From Muribaculum sp. (GTDB lineage: Bacteria; Bacteroidota; Bacteroidia; Bacteroidales; Muribaculaceae), in NCBI GenBank assembly GCA_023666965.1, contig JAMPAZ010000002.1:61223-125222 (forward strand): a DNA stretch of 64,000 nucleotides. The letters are read 5' to 3'. The notes below the pieces were generated by a model. That model was not told the DNA's origin. It worked only from the letters and a program-made list of their open reading frames with translations, and made no database searches. The translations under genes were made by a program, and so were the position numbers. Of this stretch, positions 60,946-64,000 are shown one piece after another. Within the stretch, counting starts at the first letter, position 1. Every line of letters begins with the position of its first letter.

Positions 60946-63021
60946 ATGGCAACACTCGAAAAAATCCGCAAGAGATCAACTCTGCTACTCGTCATCGTGG
61001 GTCTCGCCCTTTTGGCGTTCATCATCGGTGACTTTTTCACATCGGGCCGCACTCTGTTCGGCACAGGTACAACTATCGCTAAAGTAGGCGATGAAAAAAT
61101 CGACATTCAGGAATTTTCCCGTCGCTACGAAGAAGCCAACCAACGCATCCAGCAGCAAAACAATGCTTCGCGTATCGACCCGGCCATGCTTCAGGCAGAA
61201 GTGCTGAACTCGATGGTTCAGGAAAGGCTCATCAACCAAGAGATCGAAGCTCTCGGCATAGAAGTCACCAACGACGAACTGTCAAAGGCCATGCTCGGTG
61301 CATCTGCTCACCCATACATGTATCAGATGGCCCGTCAAATGGGAGCCAACACTCCTGACGAAGTATATGACTTGGCATTCAACCCTGCAAAATACAACGT
61401 CCCCGCCGAAACAGCCCAACAACTCAAGGCCCTATGGTTGCAGCAAGAGGAGCAGATGCTTCAGCTTCTAAAGATGCAGAAATTCCAAAACATGCTCGCC
61501 GGCGCACTTGTGGCAAACGAACTTGACGCAAAGGCATTCTACGACGGAAACGCTTCGACTTCACACATCGCTTACGTCAAGAAGAACTACAGCACAATGC
61601 CCAACGACCAATACGAAGTGTCCTCGTCAGACATCAAGGCTCAGTACAATAAAGACAAAAACATGTACAAAGTTCCTCAGGAAGTTCGTCGCGCCAACTA
61701 TATCGTAGTCAACGTAGCACCGTCCGTACAAGACAAAGATGAAGCCCAGGTACTTGTAGACTCTGTGATCGTTCTTCTCCAGAACACCCCCGCACTCGAG
61801 GCTATAGCAGGCGACGTAAACTTCGGCGTTGACCGCCAGACCACCACCGCCAACGCTATAAACAATCCGCTTCTGCGCACTTTCGTCACTGACTCAGTCC
61901 CGGGTTCTGTACGTCAGATTTCCTACGTAAACGATGAATTTACCGTTGCCAAGCTGATTGACAGCAAAATGGCCGTAGACTCAATCAATGTCGACCTCAT
62001 CGCTTATCAAGGCGACGCAGCCGGACGCGACTCAATTCTCCGCGCTCTCAATTCAGGAGTAGCCTTTGCCGAGGTAGCCGCAATGCCGGGTGTAGTCAAC
62101 TCAGCCGACAATCTCTGGCAGACACTCGCCGCCGCCCCCGACAATGAAGTTAAAGAGCGCCTCCTCAACGCTCCCGCAGGATACTTCATCGTGGACAGCA
62201 CCGCCAATATGGCTCAAATAGCCCGCGTAAATACAAAGCGTGCCCCGGTTAAAGTCTACGACTATGCAACCGTAAGCTACAAGGTTTATCCTTCAGAAGC
62301 CACAATCGACAAGCTCAACGACGACCTCGAAGCATTTATCGGAACTATCCAGAATGCAGATTCGCTCACCATGGAGAAGGCTATGAGCGCAGGCTACACC
62401 CTACTCCCCGCCGCCATTACAGCCGACACATACATGTTGGGCAATGTCCCTTATTCTCGCAATGCAGTACGTTGGGTCATGGAGGCTAAAAAAGGACAGA
62501 TTTCTCCGATACTCGAAGACAACCAAAACGACCATCTCATCGTGGTCGCTCTCAACGACATCATTGAACCCGGATTTGCTCCGCTGTCAGATTCAAACGT
62601 GCTTTCAGCCAACACCCTCAAGGCCCGCAACCAGAAAAAGGCAGCCGACTTGATGGCTAACTACAACGGCAAAGCAACCGACTTGGCAGGCTATGCTCAG
62701 CTTCTTTCAACGGAAGTTGACTCCACAGATGTCACATTCGGACAAACCACAATCAGAGGCATCGGCGTTGAACCTGCACTGATCGGACAGGCTGCCGCCG
62801 CCGCTCCTAACACCCTCTCTCAGCTTGTTCAGGGTGACAACGGCGTGTATGTATTCACCGTCATTGGCGTAGACAATGAATCTCGTCCCTACAACTATCA
62901 GGAGTATGCCGCCCGCTACAATCAGCAGTTCGGCAGCCAGGCAGTGATGCAAAACCTCATCAACATAATGATGGAGAACAATAAGGTACAGAACAATACA
63001 CTTAAGTTCTATACCGAATAA
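60946..63021 (+). CDS. PpiD/SurA-like periplasmic folding factor
   Basis: 691 residues. The N-terminus is a membrane anchor, MATLEKIRKRSTLLLVIVGL followed by ALLAFIIGDFF, with basic residues inside. A SurA_N-type chaperone domain follows at about 45-230 (KVGDEKIDIQEFSRRYEEAN, LNSMVQERLINQEIEALGIE). One or two parvulin-like regions (about 240-350 and 360-620) are divergent and may lack isomerase activity. The last residues form a helix (AVMQNLINIMMENNK). PpiD-type proteins help outer-membrane and secreted proteins fold as they leave the Sec translocon. Own promoter; no terminator with a T tract follows. Confidence 0.9.
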   Translation: MATLEKIRKRSTLLLVIVGLALLAFIIGDFFTSGRTLFGTGTTIAKVGDEKIDIQEFSRRYEEANQRIQQQNNASRIDPAMLQAEVLNSMVQERLINQEIEALGIEVTNDELSKAMLGASAHPYMYQMARQMGANTPDEVYDLAFNPAKYNVPAETAQQLKALWLQQEEQMLQLLKMQKFQNMLAGALVANELDAKAFYDGNASTSHIAYVKKNYSTMPNDQYEVSSSDIKAQYNKDKNMYKVPQEVRRANYIVVNVAPSVQDKDEAQVLVDSVIVLLQNTPALEAIAGDVNFGVDRQTTTANAINNPLLRTFVTDSVPGSVRQISYVNDEFTVAKLIDSKMAVDSINVDLIAYQGDAAGRDSILRALNSGVAFAEVAAMPGVVNSADNLWQTLAAAPDNEVKERLLNAPAGYFIVDSTANMAQIARVNTKRAPVKVYDYATVSYKVYPSEATIDKLNDDLEAFIGTIQNADSLTMEKAMSAGYTLLPAAITADTYMLGNVPYSRNAVRWVMEAKKGQISPILEDNQNDHLIVVALNDIIEPGFAPLSDSNVLSANTLKARNQKKAADLMANYNGKATDLAGYAQLLSTEVDSTDVTFGQTTIRGIGVEPALIGQAAAAAPNTLSQLVQGDNGVYVFTVIGVDNESRPYNYQEYAARYNQQFGSQAVMQNLINIMMENNKVQNNTLKFYTE

Positions 63022-63027
63022 AGAATC

Positions 63028-63065
63028 AATGTAATTATCGCATCTGAAAGATGCTGAATTTGTGT
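63028..63065. repeat. Dispersed hairpin repeat, copy 2
   Basis: AATGTAATTATCGCATC, then AAGATGCTGAATTTGTGT, starts 6 bases past the PpiD-like stop. It matches the element at 7952-7988 in its GCATC/GATGC stem and both flanks. Confidence 0.55.
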
Positions 63066-63100
63066 AGCCGGGTATTGGAGCGTAGCGACAGTGCCCGGCT
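63066..63100. terminator. GC-rich hairpin after the PpiD-like gene
   Basis: AGCCGGG (63066-63072) pairs with CCCGGCT (63094-63100) with a 21-base loop that itself could pair weakly. No T tract follows, so its role as a terminator is uncertain. Confidence 0.4.
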
Positions 63101-63636
63101 CATAATGTAAATATGCAATTAAATCTGTAAACATTTAACCTCTTGACAAATTATTAAAAATCTTTTCAGATTTCACACATTACTCCAACACAAAACCGGT
63201 GGCAATAGCAGTCAGACCCGACGACAAAAGCCGTCAGATCCGGCGGTCAGAGAAGCCGCCGAGCCTGATCGGGTCTATAAAAACATCCACTGCAGAAGCC
63301 GCCATGGCTTCAAAACTTAAAACATCATTACTCTCTAACTAAATCTATTTACGTCAATAATCTTCGACTTTTGTTCTGCGGCGAAAACGACCTGTCCTGA
63401 CAGTGTTCCGTCCACGCCTAAGATTACTTTTGATATAAAACAAACCAGTGCGGTCTAAAGGTCACGCTTTATGGATTATATAACCATATTTTGCAAATGC
63501 AACTGTTTTTAATTCAAACTTGTTAATTTTGGTCTCCCCGAGATAACGCATCGGCCCAAAAGTCGCGCTTACAATCATGCATCACGTCATTTTACCGACA
63601 TACTTAAAAATTGTTTCGACAGAAATCGACAATTTG
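63101..63636. other. Non-coding region with one TAnnTTTG box
   Basis: No credible gene on either strand. Apart from the multi-stem element at 63214-63276 it holds a hairpin, GAAGCC (63295-63300) with GGCTTC (63306-63311), and a TAATTTTG box at 63524-63531 without a matching -33 element. The latter could be a second promoter for the gene at 63695. Confidence 0.4.
63214..63276 (+). ncRNA. Candidate three-way-junction RNA element
   Basis: AGACCCGA (63214-63221) pairs perfectly with TCGGGTCT (63269-63276). Between them lie two hairpins: GACG (63220-63223) with CGTC (63232-63235), sharing two bases with the outer stem, and CGGCGG (63241-63246) with CCGCCG (63256-63261). Together they form a closed three-stem junction of about 63 bases in a long intergenic region. 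Strand and expression are unknown. I do not recognise a known RNA family. Confidence 0.4.
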
Positions 63637-63668
63637 TTTGGAATTAACATTTCAATCTCATATATTTG
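63637..63668 (+). promoter_or_regulatory. Promoter of the C10-like lipoprotein gene
   Basis: TTTG at 63637-63640, 20 bases, perfect TATATTTG at 63661-63668. The start near 63675 leaves a leader of about 20 bases. Confidence 0.85.
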
Positions 63669-63694
63669 CGAAATAAACCGATTCATTACCAACC

Positions 63695-64000
63695 ATGAAC
63701 AAAAAACTCTCCAAAAGTGCCATTGCACTTATCCTCGCCGGAGCGATAGCCTCCTGCCAAGAATCAACATTTGACTCCGTACCCTCACCTCAGGCTGACG
63801 GCTCAATCCCGACTTTCTTAGACGATTCCGACCCATTCATCGGCTCGGAGAAAGAACTCTCCTCATCAGATGCTGTAAAAGTCGCCCGACTTTACTGCAG
63901 TGACAATTCTGAGAGTAGAGCTACGGCGTATATGACGGTTAAAAGTGTCGTGACAATTCCCGACTCTGACGGCAATCCTGCCATTTATGCCGTAAACCTT
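63695..64000 (+). CDS. Lipoprotein resembling the pro-domain of C10 peptidases, 5' part
   Basis: 102 codons are present before the window ends. The lipobox is AGAIASCQES (Cys21). The following acidic, low-complexity stretch (SVPSPQADGSIPTFLDDSDP) is a linker. Then SSSDAVKVARLYC, ending VTIPDSDGNPAIYAVNL, follows the pattern of the Spi-type pro-domain of streptopain-like C10 cysteine peptidases (A-x-x-V-A, then a D-x-x-G-x-P-x-x-Y-V-x-N strand). The catalytic domain, if any, lies outside the window. A stand-alone Spi-type inhibitor is the alternative. Confidence 0.6.
   Translation, partial: MNKKLSKSAIALILAGAIASCQESTFDSVPSPQADGSIPTFLDDSDPFIGSEKELSSSDAVKVARLYCSDNSESRATAYMTVKSVVTIPDSDGNPAIYAVNL

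Overview
The window looks like chromosomal DNA of an anaerobic gut Bacteroidales. The evidence is a SusC/SusD pair with a hybrid two-component regulator, a Bat (aerotolerance) operon, repeated Bacteroidetes-type promoters (TTTG or TTG, about 20 bp, then TAnnTTTG), almost no Shine-Dalgarno signals, a SecA with a long Q/P-rich tail and SEC-C motif, and B12-capture surface proteins of the BtuG type. Family Muribaculaceae is my guess from the style of the proteins; the sequence alone does not prove it. I saw no tRNA, rRNA operon, CRISPR array, transposase or prophage.

Layout. 1-4.3 kb: end of the bat operon (batC tail, batD, batE), then a small HTH protein and a DUF2007-universal stress fusion. 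4.4-5.7 kb: rplS with a structured leader, an unlisted 36-residue membrane protein, and RNase P RNA on the minus strand. 5.7-12.5 kb: a DcaP-like porin, a cysteine-less thioredoxin-fold protein behind a structured leader, a DUF1573-GH3-PA14 glycosidase and an AI-2E-type permease. 12.6-20.1 kb: a plus-strand cluster with a TPR/beta-propeller protein, CstA-like carrier, PHP phosphatase, metA (with the acetyl-CoA-type Glu111), a DUF4105 membrane protein and an apparently inactivated PafA-like phosphatase. 20.2-29.5 kb: secA, prolyl oligopeptidase lipoprotein, a BamE-like lipoprotein, murB, a PhnP-like MBL hydrolase and a double-META lipoprotein. 29.6-39.5 kb (minus): a polysaccharide utilisation locus of susC, susD, CE1-type esterase and HTCS regulator. 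39.7-42.6 kb: DJ-1, ilvE, HD and GNAT genes. 42.7-48.7 kb: a GH43-CBM6/GH31/GH97 operon whose promoter is followed almost at once by an intrinsic terminator in the leader.

48.7-59.1 kb is the most unusual part. A cobalamin riboswitch leads into a TonB-dependent receptor (BtuB-like), a BtuG-like propeller lipoprotein, a PKD-like lipoprotein, and three secreted proteins that lack a lipobox but end in a type IX secretion-like C-terminal domain. Two of these three carry further BtuG-like (DUF5074-type) propellers, and two share an N-terminal domain with a W-G-Y motif that I cannot name. The locus therefore seems to place B12-binding modules on the surface by two routes.

59.1-64 kb: metK is preceded by a SAM-II-type riboswitch plus a terminator, then a PpiD/SurA-like chaperone, a 670-base region with structured elements, and the start of a lipoprotein resembling the pro-domain of C10 (streptopain-like) peptidases.

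How it fits together: the window mixes envelope biogenesis (secA, murB, PpiD, Bat), glycan foraging (SusCD/HTCS/CE1, GH43/31/97, GH3), and B12/methionine/SAM metabolism (metA, B12 capture locus, metK). Two riboswitches and two leader terminators suggest that RNA-level control matters here. All family assignments come from reading the translated sequence, not from database searches.
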